Origin: Phyllostachys edulis
Lineage: Eukaryota; Streptophyta; Magnoliopsida; Poales; Poaceae
Reading direction: 5' to 3'
NCBI GenBank assembly: GCA_036346405.1
Contig: CM070554.1
Location: 46,523,058-46,587,057, forward strand
DNA length: 64,000 nt
The notes under the pieces were generated by a model. The model ran no database searches, had not been told where the DNA came from, and saw nothing but the letters and a program-made list of their open reading frames with translations. Positions 21,628-33,759 of this stretch are shown here, piece after piece; positions within the stretch are counted from its first letter, which is position 1, and each line of letters opens with the position of its first letter. Position numbers and translations under genes: made by a program.

Positions 21628-22352
21628 ACTGCATGAACCGGTTGCCACTTGATGATACTGGAAGGGTTTTGCTTGCAAACAGACATCTTGTGGTCTTCCA
21701 GGCCAGACTGACGACAAGTCCCTGTGAACGAACACTCCGAAGCACGATGTCCAGCACCACATCTGAAGCAAATAATGCCCTGGCCTGGAATAGGACGGAT
21801 TGGCGGCGTAGCTGAGGAAGGACGAGGTGCCGAAGTAGCAGATTGTCGCTGCTGAATAGAACGAGAGAACGACTGCGAGTGCTAACTTCCTTGAAACCTC
21901 TTAGGGATGGGCCGATGAGATGACCCGCCTCCTCCGCCAAAACTTTGCTTCTGGCCACCGCCAGAACCACCAGCAGGAACGGAGCCACTCGAAGCCTGTC
22001 TCTGCGAAGTAAGCTCCCTCTCTAACTCCATTCCCCTAGCCTGCTCGACCACGGAGCTGAAGTCATGCAGACCAGTCGCCCCCATAACATGGCGATACTC
22101 CTGGTTGAGGCCCCTATGGAACCTCTTAGCCTTCTCCCTGTCATCACCAGCCACTGTTGGTACAAAGCGTACCAGATTGTTGAACCCAGCTTCATATTCT
22201 GCCACTAACAATTTCCCTAGAACAAAAGTCATCAGTGAATGCTCCATCCTCTCAAGGAAGGACTCTGCATAATACTTAGCTCTGAACTGCTCCACAAAGA
22301 GCTCCCAAGTAACCCCTGAACGGGGGTCATAGCTAACAACACCCCTTCCCAC
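21628..22352 (-). pseudogene. gag: gag of gypsy1, N-terminally truncated
   Basis: The open frame 22352-21882 matches the gypsy gag family (TWELFVEQFRAKYYAES, FNNLVRFVP, AKRFHRGLNQEYRHVM), followed by a Ser/Gly/Gln-rich linker. Downstream, about 21790-21735 in another frame, a zinc knuckle reads CFRCGAGHRASEC, spaced CX2CX3HX4C, one residue shorter than the usual CCHC. The first part of gag is lost where unrelated DNA joins at about 22352. GAG would form the particle shell. Confidence 0.82.
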
Positions 22353-22681
22353 CAGATATAAAACCTTCCAAAAGATTGCTTGTAATACATAAATTCAAAT
22401 TTAATCCGCCAAATTATTTTATCACCATCTATCCAACAATTATTTAGTCCAACTCCAACACTAGTAATATTCATCAATCCAACAATTATTTGGACCAACT
22501 GCAATATCAGTAAGATGTCCCTCATATATTCCAATATCCAACAATCATATGTTTTTATAATCTAATATCCAACAATAATCTATTTTCTATAATCAATCTC
22601 CGATAGTTATATTTCTATAATCCAACATCCAACTATTTCTATGATCCGACAAGATTTATTTCTATAATCCACCAAAGATTT
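22353..22681. repeat. AT-rich block, interrupted by gypsy2
   Basis: Matches 44750-44990 nearly base for base (for example CCTTCCAAAAGAYTGCTTGTAAT). It continues at 39197 on the far side of gypsy2, which inserted here with a GATTT duplication (22677-22681 and 39197-39201). Confidence 0.75.
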
Positions 22682-23476
22682 TGACGAGGATATAATAATC
22701 CTCATTTTATCATTTATCTATAATTCATATTATGGATAATAATGACATCATATAACTCTTAAGTATACCCCTTAATAGCCATAAGGGAGAAGCTAGAGGT
22801 TTTAAGTTCTTCTATGACCACCTAGTAGTCGTAAGTCCTCTTACGACTATCCCATAGTCGTAAGTACTTCTACGACTACCCTATGATCGTAAGTTCTTCT
22901 ATGATCAGTCTGTGGTCGTAAAATCTTCTACGACCACAACCTAGTCGTAAGCTCTTCTACGACCAGTCCCTAATCGACAAGGCTTACAGACATGTGGGAC
23001 TAGTCGATCAGGGAATCTTCCGCACCATATTCATGATATGGGTAGTAAACTATGTGGTTATTCTCTGAAATAATGGCACGATTTTAACTCCTTTGTTATG
23101 GTGATAACTACCTGGCAGCGTGGGAACGTTACTACACCCATAATAACCTCCAGTAACAGCTCAATAATCTGGGACATTAAGGCAGTCTTTAAACTGGAGG
23201 CGCGACGGTACACCTTGAGGACTGTATAAAAAGCAGAATCAACAGGACAATCGAGGCAATCCGAAGAGCGTTAGAAACACAATACTCTAGTCTTTGGTTC
23301 CATCTTGTAATCCAGCATACTCAATACATACACAGAGGAGTAGGGTTGTTATTCTCCCAGGAGAAGACCCGAACCTGTATAAAAATCCCCGTGTCTCCAT
23401 CTCTGTGTGATTTTGAGCCTAGAGGAACCCCCGAATCAAACAATCTTTACATAAGTTCGTTCCTAAAACACCGACA
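22682..23476 (+). repeat. 5' LTR of gypsy2
   Basis: Ends TGACGAGGATATAATAATCC and ACACCGACA. It has a TATA box (CTGTATAAAAAG near 23222) and, upstream of it, six imperfect hairpin units at 22805-22970. Nearly identical to 38400-39196. Confidence 0.9.
22805..22970. repeat. Tandem ~29-bp hairpin units in the 5' LTR
   Basis: Six units of the form TRGTCGTAAG-N5/6-CTACGACYA, each a short stem with a loop of about six bases. The TCG of successive units falls at about 22829, 22858, 22886, 22916 and 22945, a period of 28-30 bp. The first unit is degenerate. They lie in U3 upstream of the TATA box. Confidence 0.85.
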
Positions 23477-23478
23477 GT

Positions 23479-23496
23479 TGGCGCCGATCGTGGGGA
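23479..23496 (+). promoter_or_regulatory. Primer binding site of gypsy2
   Basis: TGGCGCCGATCGTGGGGA lies two bases after the LTR. It resembles the TGGCGCCG... primer site of Tat/Athila-type elements, which pairs with an Asp-type tRNA, with a few mismatches. Confidence 0.65.
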
Positions 23497-23545
23497 TCTT
23501 CGAGTCATCAGCTTTCCTTCAACTTTTCCAAACTCTCATGCTCTC

Positions 23546-25627
23546 ATGGCAGGAGAGTGGAACGAGGAGAACTAGTTCGACTTGGCCAATTATGCAGATA
23601 TCGACATGGATGCCGGTTTCGACTACATGCCGAGTAATGCATCATCCGATGGTGATGTCGCCCTCGGAGATCTTTCTCCAGGAGACTTTACCACCGACGG
23701 AGTTGAGGAGGGATCCTTATCCCCCACAATAATACATCCAGATGGGGAACCAGCTTCCTCAGAGGGCAAGGGTCAATCCGACCACAATGAGGGCTGTCCC
23801 AAGGCAAACTCGGAGCATGGCGAGGATTCCCTCTCCAAATGTCCAAGTCCACCTAAGACAGTCCGACCTGGCTCAACAACTCTTGGAAGTCGTAATTATG
23901 GATCTTCATCAACATCTGGTGATTCTCTCTCTCTGGTTAGCCTAGCCAAGGATGCGATCGAACATGCTCTTCTTGCGAGTTTGACCATCCCAACACAGGA
24001 CTCACTTGCCGACGGAGACGGTTATAACCCAGAATTCCCCTTCCTAGAGGGGTTTGCTCCAAGTCGCCAGATGGTGTCATTCGACGACTCCTCAAGCGAG
24101 GAGGCCTCTAGCGCAAGTGGAGATCATCAACGGGAGGTTTTCGTCCTACCCTCAGGTAGCAATAACTCTCCTAGAGATAGGGCTGAGGACGCTCCCCAAA
24201 GATCACACCCTATGACCGCTCGTGGCAATGACAAGGACACCTCCGGCGATGAACAGAGTCAATACTCTGATGAGCGTGCAGGAAATTCTTGAGATCATCG
24301 TGATTCACTAAGGCAAGCTCAAGGATCAGGTATGGATGATTCTGAAACAATCCGACGGAAACGAGTTGCGGTTTAGAGAAAATTGCCTGGGCGCACTCAA
24401 TATCAGTCGGAAGAAGCTCAGGAACTTCAGCATATCAACGATCTGCTCGAGAACCCATCTCGAGAACATGCCCGAGCACTTGGCTACGACCTCTTTACTG
24501 AAGAGATCGCACGAAGGCTGCGAAGCATGATGAACAAACTCGAACGACCCCACCGACATCATTCTGGAAGCTGTGGCAGTACAACTCCATCAGCTTCCAG
24601 TCGTTCGAATAACTCACCGCATGGAGATCGCTGCAAGGTGCATCACTCCCCAATCCAAAAAAGAGTTGCTCGAATGCCTGACGGTCATAAAGCTCCTAGG
24701 AGAGGTGATCATTCACCACTCCGACCCAGAAGTCTGCAACAGCTGACAAAATACGAGGAGTATTACCCTCGTAAGATCGAGACTTACCATAAGTCAGATT
24801 CACCCATTGCCGGGTATCGTCGAGTATGATCACCTGGCGACGTCGACCCCTCTTTTCTGCAAAGGAGGCGTTACGACGTAATTATCGGATGTCGGGCATT
24901 CTCGCCTGACCTCCGAGCAGTTCACTGGCCGCCGCGGTTTCGACCAGGGAACATGGAGAAATTTGAAGGGTCTCAAAATCCCATCAAATTCCTTTAGATC
25001 TACACGACCGCTGTTCAAGCAGTAGGAGGAGGAGAGCGCGTCATGGCGAATTACCTTTCGACTATGCTCGAAGGATCTGCTCGATCGTGATTATTAAACC
25101 AACCAGTCGAGTCGATCTACTCGTGGCAACATCTCTGCGACCTACTGCTAGCCAATTTCCAGGGCACCTACCATCGCCCCAAAAAGGAGGACGACCTACA
25201 TAGAATGCAACAAAACGACCACGAAACACTGCGCCAATTCATCAGGCATTTCAGTCTGGTTCACAATTCAATTCATGAGGTTTCTGACTCATCTGTTATC
25301 AGAACCTTCAAGTAGGGAGTCCGCAGTAGAAGGATCACAGAGGACATCGCTTTGAACCCTCCTGCTACTGTCGCTGAACTCTTCGAGATGGCTGACCGAT
25401 ACGCGACTGCTGATGAAGTAGTCGAGTGGACCAAAATCATCGATCGAGATGACCAGCACCCTCAAGAGACTGGCGAAGGTAGCAAGAAGAAGGATAAGAA
25501 GGCCAAGAAATCCAAGAACAAGGCAAAAGGCCAAAAACCTCAAGCCAATGCTTCTAAGGAGGTCTTGACCGTAAGCGATAAGGAGCCAAGAACTGCCAAA
25601 ACAACACCCCGATCGAGGCAAAGGTAA
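23546..25627 (+). pseudogene. gag: gag of gypsy2, one frame broken by nonsense codons only
   Basis: From ATG 23546 a single reading frame runs to about 25624, interrupted by stops at 23573, 24290, 24374, 24827, 24995, 25088 and 25313 but with no frameshift visible. The N-terminal 230 residues are acidic and Ser-rich, with no clear family match. The gag core begins at about 24950 (NPIKFL, YTTAVQAVGGGERVMANYL, TYHRPKKEDDLHRMQQ) and ends in a Lys-rich tail. A frameshift near 25600 then leads to a degenerate zinc-knuckle-like stretch (WCPFYKKEGHDLRNF, Cys mostly lost). Several stops are explained by Gln or Trp codons turned to TAG or TGA. Confidence 0.82.
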
Positions 25628-25639
25628 GCACCCCGAACG

Positions 25640-26327
25640 GAAGAACGATAAGCCTAGGTGGTGCCCTTTCTATAAAAAGGAAGGACATGACCTTCGCAAC
25701 TTCCGAGTTTTCCAATGGAAACTCGAGGACTACTACAACGGCAAAGGACCACTTCCTACTCTCGAGGAGGTAGGGTAATCTAGTAGTTGTATATAGTCGG
25801 ACGACAACGAGGACATGCCATTTCAAGATCCCGAGCACACCATCGAGCACATCTTTGGAGGATCATCGGTATATGAGTCAAAGCGACAGCTTAAGGCAGT
25901 CGAACGCGAGGTAAACTCCATTGACCCTCCTCTTGTCAATAAGTTGCCGAAGTGGTCGAAAATCACCATATCTTTCGAGAAGGTTGACTGCCCGATCCCT
26001 TCGACTCGACCAGGTCAATTTCCGATCGTGGTTGAACCCACCATCAACAATTGTCGAGTAAATCGAGTGTTGATTGATGGTGGTAGTTCGTTGAACATTT
26101 TGTTTACAAACACCCTGGACGAAATGCAAGTCCCCAGGACCAAGGTAAGACCGGTAAGATATTCATTTCATGGTATTATACCAAGGTCTTCAGCCAAACC
26201 AATTGGTCAAGTTTCTCTTCCTTTAACATTTGGTTCACCAAGTAATTTCAGGACAGAGAAGATTTCCTTTGATGTGGTTGATTTCGATGCGGCATATAAT
26301 GCCATACTCGACGACCAAATTTGGTAA
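25640..26327 (+). pseudogene. pr: Protease region of gypsy2
   Basis: Open from 25815 to 26327 (170 codons) and continuous in frame, across two stops, with the zinc-knuckle-like segment before it. The aspartic protease active site is VLIDGGSSLNILF (D88-G89-G90 of the open part), the variant common in Tat-type elements. The fold's later part, DFDAAYNAILDDQIW, resembles the usual YNAILGRPW, with the conserved Gly-Arg-Pro lost. Confidence 0.8.
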
Positions 26328-26599
26328 AATTCTTAATGGCAACTCATTATGGGTATCAATGTCTTAAGATGCTAGGTCCCAAAGGAGTAATCACAATTCA
26401 TTGTGATAAGAAGATGGCGATACGCAGTGACCGCTAATCCTCGAGATGGTGGATCGATATCACTCGGGAAGAAAAGGGCGACCTTCACCAAGAACTCGAA
26501 GCCTAAAAGTCTGCGCCCAAGCCGAATGACTAAGTCAAGAGGTTCCCTGGATCGAGGAACCTCAAGATCGCTCAGACGGAGATACTTCCGACCCCAAGT

Positions 26600-27535
26600 A
26601 GAAAGATGCCCTCATCGCTTTCCTCCGAGCAAACACAGATGTCTTCGTGTGGCAAGCATCCGACATGCCCGGAGTCCTCAGGGAAGTGATCGAGCATAGG
26701 CTAGCTTTACGGCCTGACAAAGTACCCATAAAACAAAAATTACGGAGATTTGCCCCTGATCGACGAGATGCTATATGGTCAGAATTGGACAAGCTACTTA
26801 AAGCAGGCTTTATAAGAGAAGTCAACTACCCAGAGTGGTTGGCCAACCCTGTAATAGTTAGGAAGTCTAACGACAAGTGGCGAATGTGCATTGACTTCAC
26901 TGATCTTAATAAAGCTTGTCCAAAAGATGATTTCCCTTTACCTCGTATCGATCAGTTGGTTGACTCTACTGCTGGTTGTGAAACATTAAGTTTTCTAAAT
27001 GCATATTCTAGCTACCATCATATTAATATGTGTCTAGAAGATGAAGAGAAGACCGCATTTATTACTCTATTTGGTATATTTTGCTATGTCAAAATGTCAT
27101 TTGGTCTAAAAAAATGCTGGCGTTTCTTTTCAACGTTTGATGCAATCGACTTTTTCACCTCAGCTAGGCCGAAATTTGGAAGCCTATGTTGATGATCTAG
27201 TCGTAAAAAGCATCAAATGGCTTGATCATGTTTCAAACTTGCAGGAGACATTCGACAATCTCAGAAAAAACCGCCTGAAACTCAATCCTGAGAAGTGTGT
27301 GTGTTCGGAGTCTCTTCGGGAAAATTGCTTGGATTTATGGTCTCTGTACGAGAGATCAAAGCAAATCCCAAAAATAAAAAATCCATCGTGAAGATGCGCC
27401 CTCCAACCATAAAGAAAGAAGTCCAAAAACTCACAGGGTGTACGGCGACTTTAAGTCATTTCATAGCACGACTGGGAGAAAAAGAACTACATTTCTTTAA
27501 ACTTCTAAGGAAGCACGAGGGTTTCGAGTGATCAG
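26600..27535 (+). pseudogene. rt: Reverse transcriptase of gypsy2
   Basis: Clear RT motifs: HRLALRPDKVPIKQKLRRF, FIREVNYPEWLANPVIV, WRMCIDFTDLNKACPKDDFP, then FLNAYSSYHHI where the first catalytic Asp of (M/L)DAYSG is Asn (residue 118 of the frame starting at 26647). A frameshift near 27115 moves the rest to another frame, which contains AYVDDLVVKS, the YXDD box, at about 27180. The segment after 27295 holds the RT thumb. Loss of one catalytic Asp alone should abolish activity. Confidence 0.87.
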
Positions 27536-28340
27536 AAGAGACAAACGTTGCCTTCGAGGATGTCAAGAGATATCTTATGAGTACTCCTATTCTGGTTTCC
27601 CTGAAACTAGAAGAGACGCTCTTAATTTATCTAGCTGCCACGCCACAGTAAAGGAGTGCGAGATTAGTCGAGAACGTGAAAACGTTCAACGACCAGTGTA
27701 CTACGTAAGTGAAGTTTTGCTCGGACCTAAGGAGCGTTATCCTCAGGTCCAAAAGCTTCTCTATGCCCTCCTCATGTCTTCGAGGAAACTGCGGCATTAT
27801 TTTCAGGCGCACAAGATAATTGTGCCGTCTGAGTTTCCCTTGGGAGTAATCCTCCAGAATAGGGAAGCAGCAGGACGCATGTCTAAATGGTCAGTAGAAC
27901 TTAGGGAGTTCGACCTCCATTTCATGTCCTGAACGGCCATTAAATCCCAGATCTTGGTGGACTTTGTCGCTGAATGGACAAATCTTGAACCTGTTCAGGA
28001 TCCCAGTACGATACCCACGACCAGTGGACGATGTACTTTGACAGGTCACTTACTTTAAGTGGCTCGGGGGCTAGGGTGGTCTTAGAATATCCTAACAGAG
28101 AGACCTTAAAGTATTCCATATAATTAAACTTTCAGGCCACTAATAACGTGGCAGAATACGAAGGTTTATTAGCCGGCATACGAGCTGCAAAAGCGCTCGC
28201 GATTCCACGACTACTCGTGAGAGGAGACTCTCAACTAGTCATGAATTAGGTCGGAAAAGAGTACCAATGCTCTAATCCGACCATGTCTCGATTTATCGAG
28301 GTTCAAAAGCTTGAAAAGCATTTTTTCGGTTTCGAGGTAC
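27536..28340 (+). pseudogene. rnh: RNase H and second (archaeal-type) RNase H of gypsy2
   Basis: 27528-27932 holds the Ty3 RNase H remnant (RPVYYVSEVLLGPKERYPQVQ, RKLRHYFQAHKI). From about 27940 a second RNase H follows: ILVDFVAEWT, then about 28140-28250 NNVAEYEGLLAGIRAAKAL and RGDSQLVMN, which match the extra RNase H1 acquired by the Tat lineage. Stops and frameshifts occur throughout, for example TAG just after LVMN. Confidence 0.8.
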
Positions 28341-28559
28341 AATTCATCCTCGAAGGATAATTTACTCACTGCACCACCGGCTTGCTCGGATAGCTTCTTC
28401 CCGATCACAAGTACTAAAAGGAGTCTTCTTGAGCAACTCGAGCCGCCTCTAGTGGACACACCGAGACATCTCCTATTGAGGCAAATCTCTAGAATACGAG
28501 GATACTTGGATGGATCCCATCTACAAGTATCTTCAAACGAGTTCCAGATGCGGATGACG

Positions 28560-29735
28560 ATCTCGAAGCAGATCGTCTATCCCGAAAGGCCAAAATGTAT
28601 ACTTTGGTCGAAGGAGTCCTCTATAAACAAGGTACTCAAGGGGTACTCATGCGATACATACCGCAGAGAGAAGGACTAAACCTCCTTCACGACATACACG
28701 GGGGCATCAGTGAAACTCATGCTTTCTACAGAATGTTGGTCGAAAAAGCCTTTCGACAAGGATTTTACTAGCCAACAGCTCTCTACGATGCCAAAGAGTT
28801 GGTTAAGAAATGTGTATAATGCCAGTTTCATAGCAGGTAAATACACCAATCAGCTCAAGCATTACAAAGAATCCCTCTATCTTGGCCTTTTGCGACTTGA
28901 GGTCTCGATATCCTAGGACCGTTCCCAAGGGCTCCAAGGGGCTTCGAGTTCCTTTTTGTGGCTATTGATACGTTCACAAAATGGATCGAAGCTGAACCTG
29001 TGACTAGGATAACAACAGAAGCCGCAAAACAGTTCATGATGAGAAGCGTGATTACTCGATTTGGAGTCCCAAGTCGAATAATCACAGATAATGGTAAACA
29101 ATTTTCGAGCACAAAATTTCAAGAATTTTGCGAAGAGTTGGGTACTAAGCTCATTCGCCTCATCGCCCATCCCCAAAGCAAAGGGCGATCGAACGAGCTT
29201 AATAGCCAAATAATGCAGGAATTAAAACTCGAGTCTTGACCAGCATGTTAAGCGCTCGGGGCTTGGGTACAAGAATTACCCTCAAGATATGGGCGTTCAA
29301 GACGACCGCTAGTCGAACAACAAAGTAAACACCTTTTTCCTAGTTTTGGTGCGAAGCCATGCTTCCACCGTAAATAAAGACCAGTCTACAAGGGTTGAGA
29401 GTTTTAATGACTCAGCCCAAGAATAACTTTGAGCAGATGACATTAACCTGCTCGAAGAGAAGAGAAATCAGGCCCTAATCCGTTCAGCAGTCTACCAGCA
29501 AGCCCTGCGCAAATACTATGATCGTAAGGTTCAACCTCACAGCCTTGCTGTAGGTGACTTGGTATTGAGGAAAATTCAATCACAGTCTAATCGGAACAAA
29601 CTTTCCCCCAAGTGGGAAGGTCCTTACACAGTGGTCGAAGTCATGCGTCCAGGTTCGGTATGACTGGCAATGGAAGACGGCTGGATTCTCTCTAATTCTT
29701 GGAACATCGACCAATTACGCAAATTCTACATGTAA
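28560..29735 (+). pseudogene. int: Integrase of gypsy2
   Basis: An H2C2 zinc domain at about 28680-28830 (LLHDIHGG, then CV-CQF with a stop) leads to the core at 28930-29236: AIDTFTKWIEAEP and RIITDNGKQFSS keep both catalytic Asp (D4 and D44 of the open frame from 28958). In HPQSKGRSNELN the usual catalytic Glu of NGQVERAN is replaced. A broken C-terminal domain (KYYDRKVQPHSLAVGDLVL, KLSPKWEGPYTVVEV) ends near 29735. Confidence 0.85.
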
Positions 29736-30297
29736 AAGACCAACCATTCAATAAAGCATCAGGTTCTTTCTATCTTATTGTCTTACTTTGAGTAGCACTT
29801 TGATAATTCTTTCAACCATACCCTGGTCAAAGGTCTGTCCTCAACCAGTTCCTAGCCGTGAGCTTTTCCACGACAATACACTGGTCGTAAGACATCCTAC
29901 GACTAGTACCTAGTTCATCTTTACACTGGTCGAAAGGATGGTAGCATCATCTAATCGAAGCCTCTCCTCTCTGCACGTGGTCTCGCCCACTAGAAGGAAC
30001 TTCCTCGAGTCGACTCGTTCCTCCCTTTTTGCTACCAACACAAAGAGCTTGGGTTCAAAACATAGTCGAAATAATGTCAAGCTGACTCTTAGTACCTTAG
30101 TTTATTTCTTCATTCATCTTTTTGAAAAATAAATTAAGCCGAGTACACTTTTCAAATTCGATCGACTACTTTCGATAAACTTGGTTTGTTTTAACTGGTC
30201 AGAGGAAGTTGCAACACCTAGTCGAAGACTTTCCTCTCTGCACGTGGTCCTGCCCACTAGAAGGAACTTCCTAGCGTCGTCCTGTTTCTAACTCTTG
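29736..30297 (+). other. Start of the gypsy2 pol-to-LTR spacer, with hairpins and direct repeats
   Basis: Non-coding. Two hairpin units lie at about 29850-29910. A roughly 75-bp motif (CTCTCTGCACGTGGTC ... CCCACTAGAAGGAACTTCC) occurs at about 29945 and 30222, and a third time at about 33893 beyond the nested LTR. Each copy includes a CACGTG. Confidence 0.75.
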
Positions 30298-33200
30298 TGT
30301 CGGACCCGGGAGCAAAAGATCCCGAACCCTCTGTGTTCATACACCAGTCCAGGATTTCCGGTGTACACAGTTACAAAAATGATAACATAGACATATCTCG
30401 TATTGCATTAATAGTAAATCAGAGTTTATTACAAAAGAGGCTTACAAGCCAACAATAAAGAACACAAATGAAGACGAAGAAAGTGTAGTAGAGTCCAGCA
30501 ATCGCCACGAACAATCGATCAGGTAGCGGCCTAGTCGTCGAGATCCACACCGATGGTGAAGTTCTTCTCCTCTCAAATTTGTTTGCACAAGGCAAGTATG
30601 AGCACAACCACCGTGCTCGCAAGTTACACCTGTCAAATAATGTAATGACATGCATACATCGTAAACAAGGGGTATTAAGGTGGTTTATTTATGTAGCAAA
30701 GATTTTCAATTTTAAATAATCATATTAATTTCCAAGGCCATTTTTTATATCAGATCTAGAATCGATTTTAAACAACAATTTTATAGTATGGATAACCTCC
30801 ATATTTGAATGGTGAAGGATACCTCTGTCACAATGGCTAACCGCCTAATTTTCCCACAGACTAACCATCCCGAAAACATCTGTTGAAATCACTTTTGAAA
30901 CCAAAAACAAGTCTAACTCAGAGTGGCTTTGCTAGCATGTCCATGATCATGACGCGCTATTCAATAGTTTTACTCGCAGAGGTTGTACACTTTACCCACA
31001 TGACATGATTCCTCTAGTTTGTTCGGCATCCGTCAATGCCACCTCTCACTGCCGAAGGTAAGAAGTTTAGAGTTCGTGACAAGGCCTTTACAATGCATCA
31101 TCCCACCGTAGTCCAGCCTCGCTAAGGTTTCACCCCCTTTGGACTAACCATCCGCAGGTTCAGGGCCCCCTTTTGCGCCAGGTGGGAATAAAATAGTCAT
31201 GAAAGACATGCCATGAAAGACCACCCACATACAGACAGGATAAACTGCGATGGAACTCTACAAATTAATCAGCCAGATCCCACGCCTCATTCTGGAGACA
31301 TGTGGTTGTACGGTAAGACATAGCAAGGTGCGGCTCAAAGACCGGTCCTTAGTTGACTTGGGCGTCTTTCAAATCAAACCCTGGGCTTTAATCCTAACCA
31401 GATTAAACCTGTGCATAAACCTGCACCAACCATTCAACCATTTCGCCCAAGTTCAAACCATTTTGATTTTATTTAAGTAAAAACCATCTTTACAAATTCT
31501 CTATGGTAAAACAATACCATAGATTTAATTCTAAACAATTTTGTAATGGTTTGGCTAAATCCTCCCAAAATCAAAATCATGGTCTAAGCATTTGCTAAGC
31601 ATTTCCAAACAATTTATCTATGGTGACAAAGGAATGACATTTCAATATTCAAAATTGGCCATACAATAACAATTGGAATAACTAAGCATTTAAACAGGGC
31701 ATTAAAATAATTGACTAAAAATATGCATGCAATAATAATTTTAAAAACTGAATTAAATAACTTTAAAATACTGGGGGCAATATGGTCAAGGGTGTAACTT
31801 GCCTTCGTTGAAGTCTTGACTCTCTAAATCCTCTGAATGATCTAACTCTCCGGAATCGTCGAAGTCTATACGCGAAAGTACGACAAATTCAAACAAAATT
31901 CAAATAACAATTCAAATGAACTCCAAATTAAATAATTTTAGTTTAGTTAGCTAGATCTTGATTTTATAAGAATTTAGAAATTTGAATCGACGAAATCGGA
32001 GTTCGTATGAAGGAGAACGAACCCCGAGAAGTTTGAAATTCACATGAAATGATGAATAATTGGAATTTCGGAATTTAATTTAATTCGGAAAAAGCATGGA
32101 GTCGCTGATGCGTGGGGCCCGCGGTACAGTGGAAAGGCCATGTGGCGGTGCCACCCATGCGGTGACAAGGTCATTGTGACCGACGTGGCTCCCACGTGGC
32201 GCCGAGGTGGCTGCCACGCCAGCATGCCACGGAGGCACAAGGCGGCGGCGCTCGACCATGGCTCACGGCGCCGGGGGCACGGCAATGGCCGGCGAGATGC
32301 TCTACGGATAGAGGAGGGCGCGAGGGCTAAGGTGCTCACCACAACGGCGCTAGGGCGCGATGGAAACGGCGGCAACGAGGACGACGGCGGCGGCGAGTTC
32401 GGGCTCAACGGCGGCGATTTAAATCTAGCGGCGCCCCGGCAAAGGCGAGCACCGTAGGCGGCGATGTGGCGTAGCCGTTGGTGTGGTCGAGGTCACCGGG
32501 GGAGGCTTGACGGCGCCGGAGAAGATGAACGAAGGATGCTCGGTGGCACGGAGAAAAACTTCGATTCCCGTCGATTGAGTGGGAGAGAGGGGGAGATCTT
32601 TGAGGGGTTTTGATGCCGGTGAGAAGGGGCTCACCGTGCTCCCTTTTATAGGGCATGGGGAGGCCGGGATGTGGAGATCGTGCGCACGGGGCGTGGCTGC
32701 GGTGGTTGTAGCACGCGGCGGGAACGGGCGCGAAAGAGGGGGAGAACGTGGGGGAATGAGGCGGTTGGGGGCGCCGGGTCGTGGGTTTGACCACGCACGT
32801 GTGCGTGAGGAGCTGGAGTGGTTGGGCGGCCGGTTGTGGAGCTTCGCGCGCACAACAATGGTGGTTGGGTCTGTACGCGTGCTCACTGGACAAAGTAAGA
32901 AGAAAGGGAGGGAAGGGCAGGGGGAGGTGGCGATGGCCGGCGGTGAGGGCGGCGCGGTCGACGGCGGTGGCCGAAGGTTGAGGTCAGCGCCGGCGAGGTC
33001 GTGGGGAGGCGCTGCCATGAAGACACTATGCAGCTCGGTTGGAAAGAAGCAACACAGAGCACTCACGGGAGGAAGAAGATGAGATGAGAGAGAGAAAGAA
33101 AGGGTTAAAAGAATAAAAGGATTATATGTGTTGATTAAAGACAAAAGGACAAAGTGGTGCAAAAGCCCTCCACGGTTAAGCGTGCTGCGTTGGGAGAAAA

Positions 33201-33754
33201 GACAGGATGGGTGACCAGCGCGGAACCCGCGCGTGAATGAAATAAAATATATATCTTTTTGTATTTTTTTTCCAAAATACTGTAGCAAGTTACGGACTGT
33301 CCGATCAGCTCAAATGCAAAGTTTGGAGTGGCCGAACAGATTTTATTTATTTATTTATTTATTTTCGAAATAAAGATTACGCAATAAGTCAAATATTTTT
33401 AGAACATACCAAATGGAGTCCAAAAATTCTAGAAAAATTTACAAAATTCCTAGAATTATTTTGGACTTAATAAAATTATTTTCAACTTAAAGTTGGCTCT
33501 TAATTTTGCAAATAAATTATTTTGGCTTCAAAATATTTAGGAAAAAGCTTTTAAAAATTCAGAAAATAATTAAATTTTTATTTTTCAACTTTAACTCCAA
33601 TAAAACTTCAAAAACTTTAGTAAATTTTATTTTTCTGACTTTTAAAACTTCAGAAATTCAAATAAAGCAATCAAACTCTTTCAAATTTCAAAAAGTCCAA
33701 TAAAATAATAACTTTAATTAATTTAAATTGGTAACAGAACTTTGGGCTGTGACA
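30298..33754 (-). mobile_element. Nested solo LTR, TSD TCTTG
   Basis: 3457 bp, plus-strand ends TGTCGGACCCGGGAGC and TTTGGGCTGTGACA, flanked by TCTTG at 30293-30297 and 33755-33759. No internal region. Orientation is inferred as minus from similarity in layout to the gypsy3 LTRs (minus-strand start TGTCACAGCCC). A GC-rich block at about 32060-33080 has long overlapping open frames on both strands of low-complexity Pro/Ser/Arg type. I regard these as composition effects, and no family is recognisable. Confidence 0.85.
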
Positions 33755-33759
33755 TCTTG

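Larger units (their letters stand above)
9813..22352 (-). mobile_element. Decayed Ty3/gypsy chromovirus-like retrotransposon (gypsy1)
   Basis: Minus-strand order gag, protease, RT, RNase H, integrase, polypurine tract, 3' LTR is that of Ty3/gypsy elements. Wording of the RT and RNase H region and the PPT context resemble Tekay/Del-type chromoviruses. The gag N-terminus and the 5' LTR are missing: coding similarity stops at about 22352 and an unrelated AT-rich block follows. Two later insertions split it: 12630-15582 (TSD CCCAA, in integrase) and 18664-21622 (TSD AAGAC, between gag and protease). Many in-frame stops make it inactive. Confidence 0.85.

Noticed and set aside
22805..22970. Regular ~29-bp repeats resembling a CRISPR array
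   Set aside because: The units are themselves inverted repeats with almost no unique spacers, lie in plant LTRs, and recur at five sites of one retrotransposon. No cas gene is present.
32425..33288. 287-codon minus-strand frame
   Set aside because: Pro/Ser/Arg-rich, overlapped by equally long frames on the other strand, inside the GC-rich part of a solo LTR; a composition effect with no domain.
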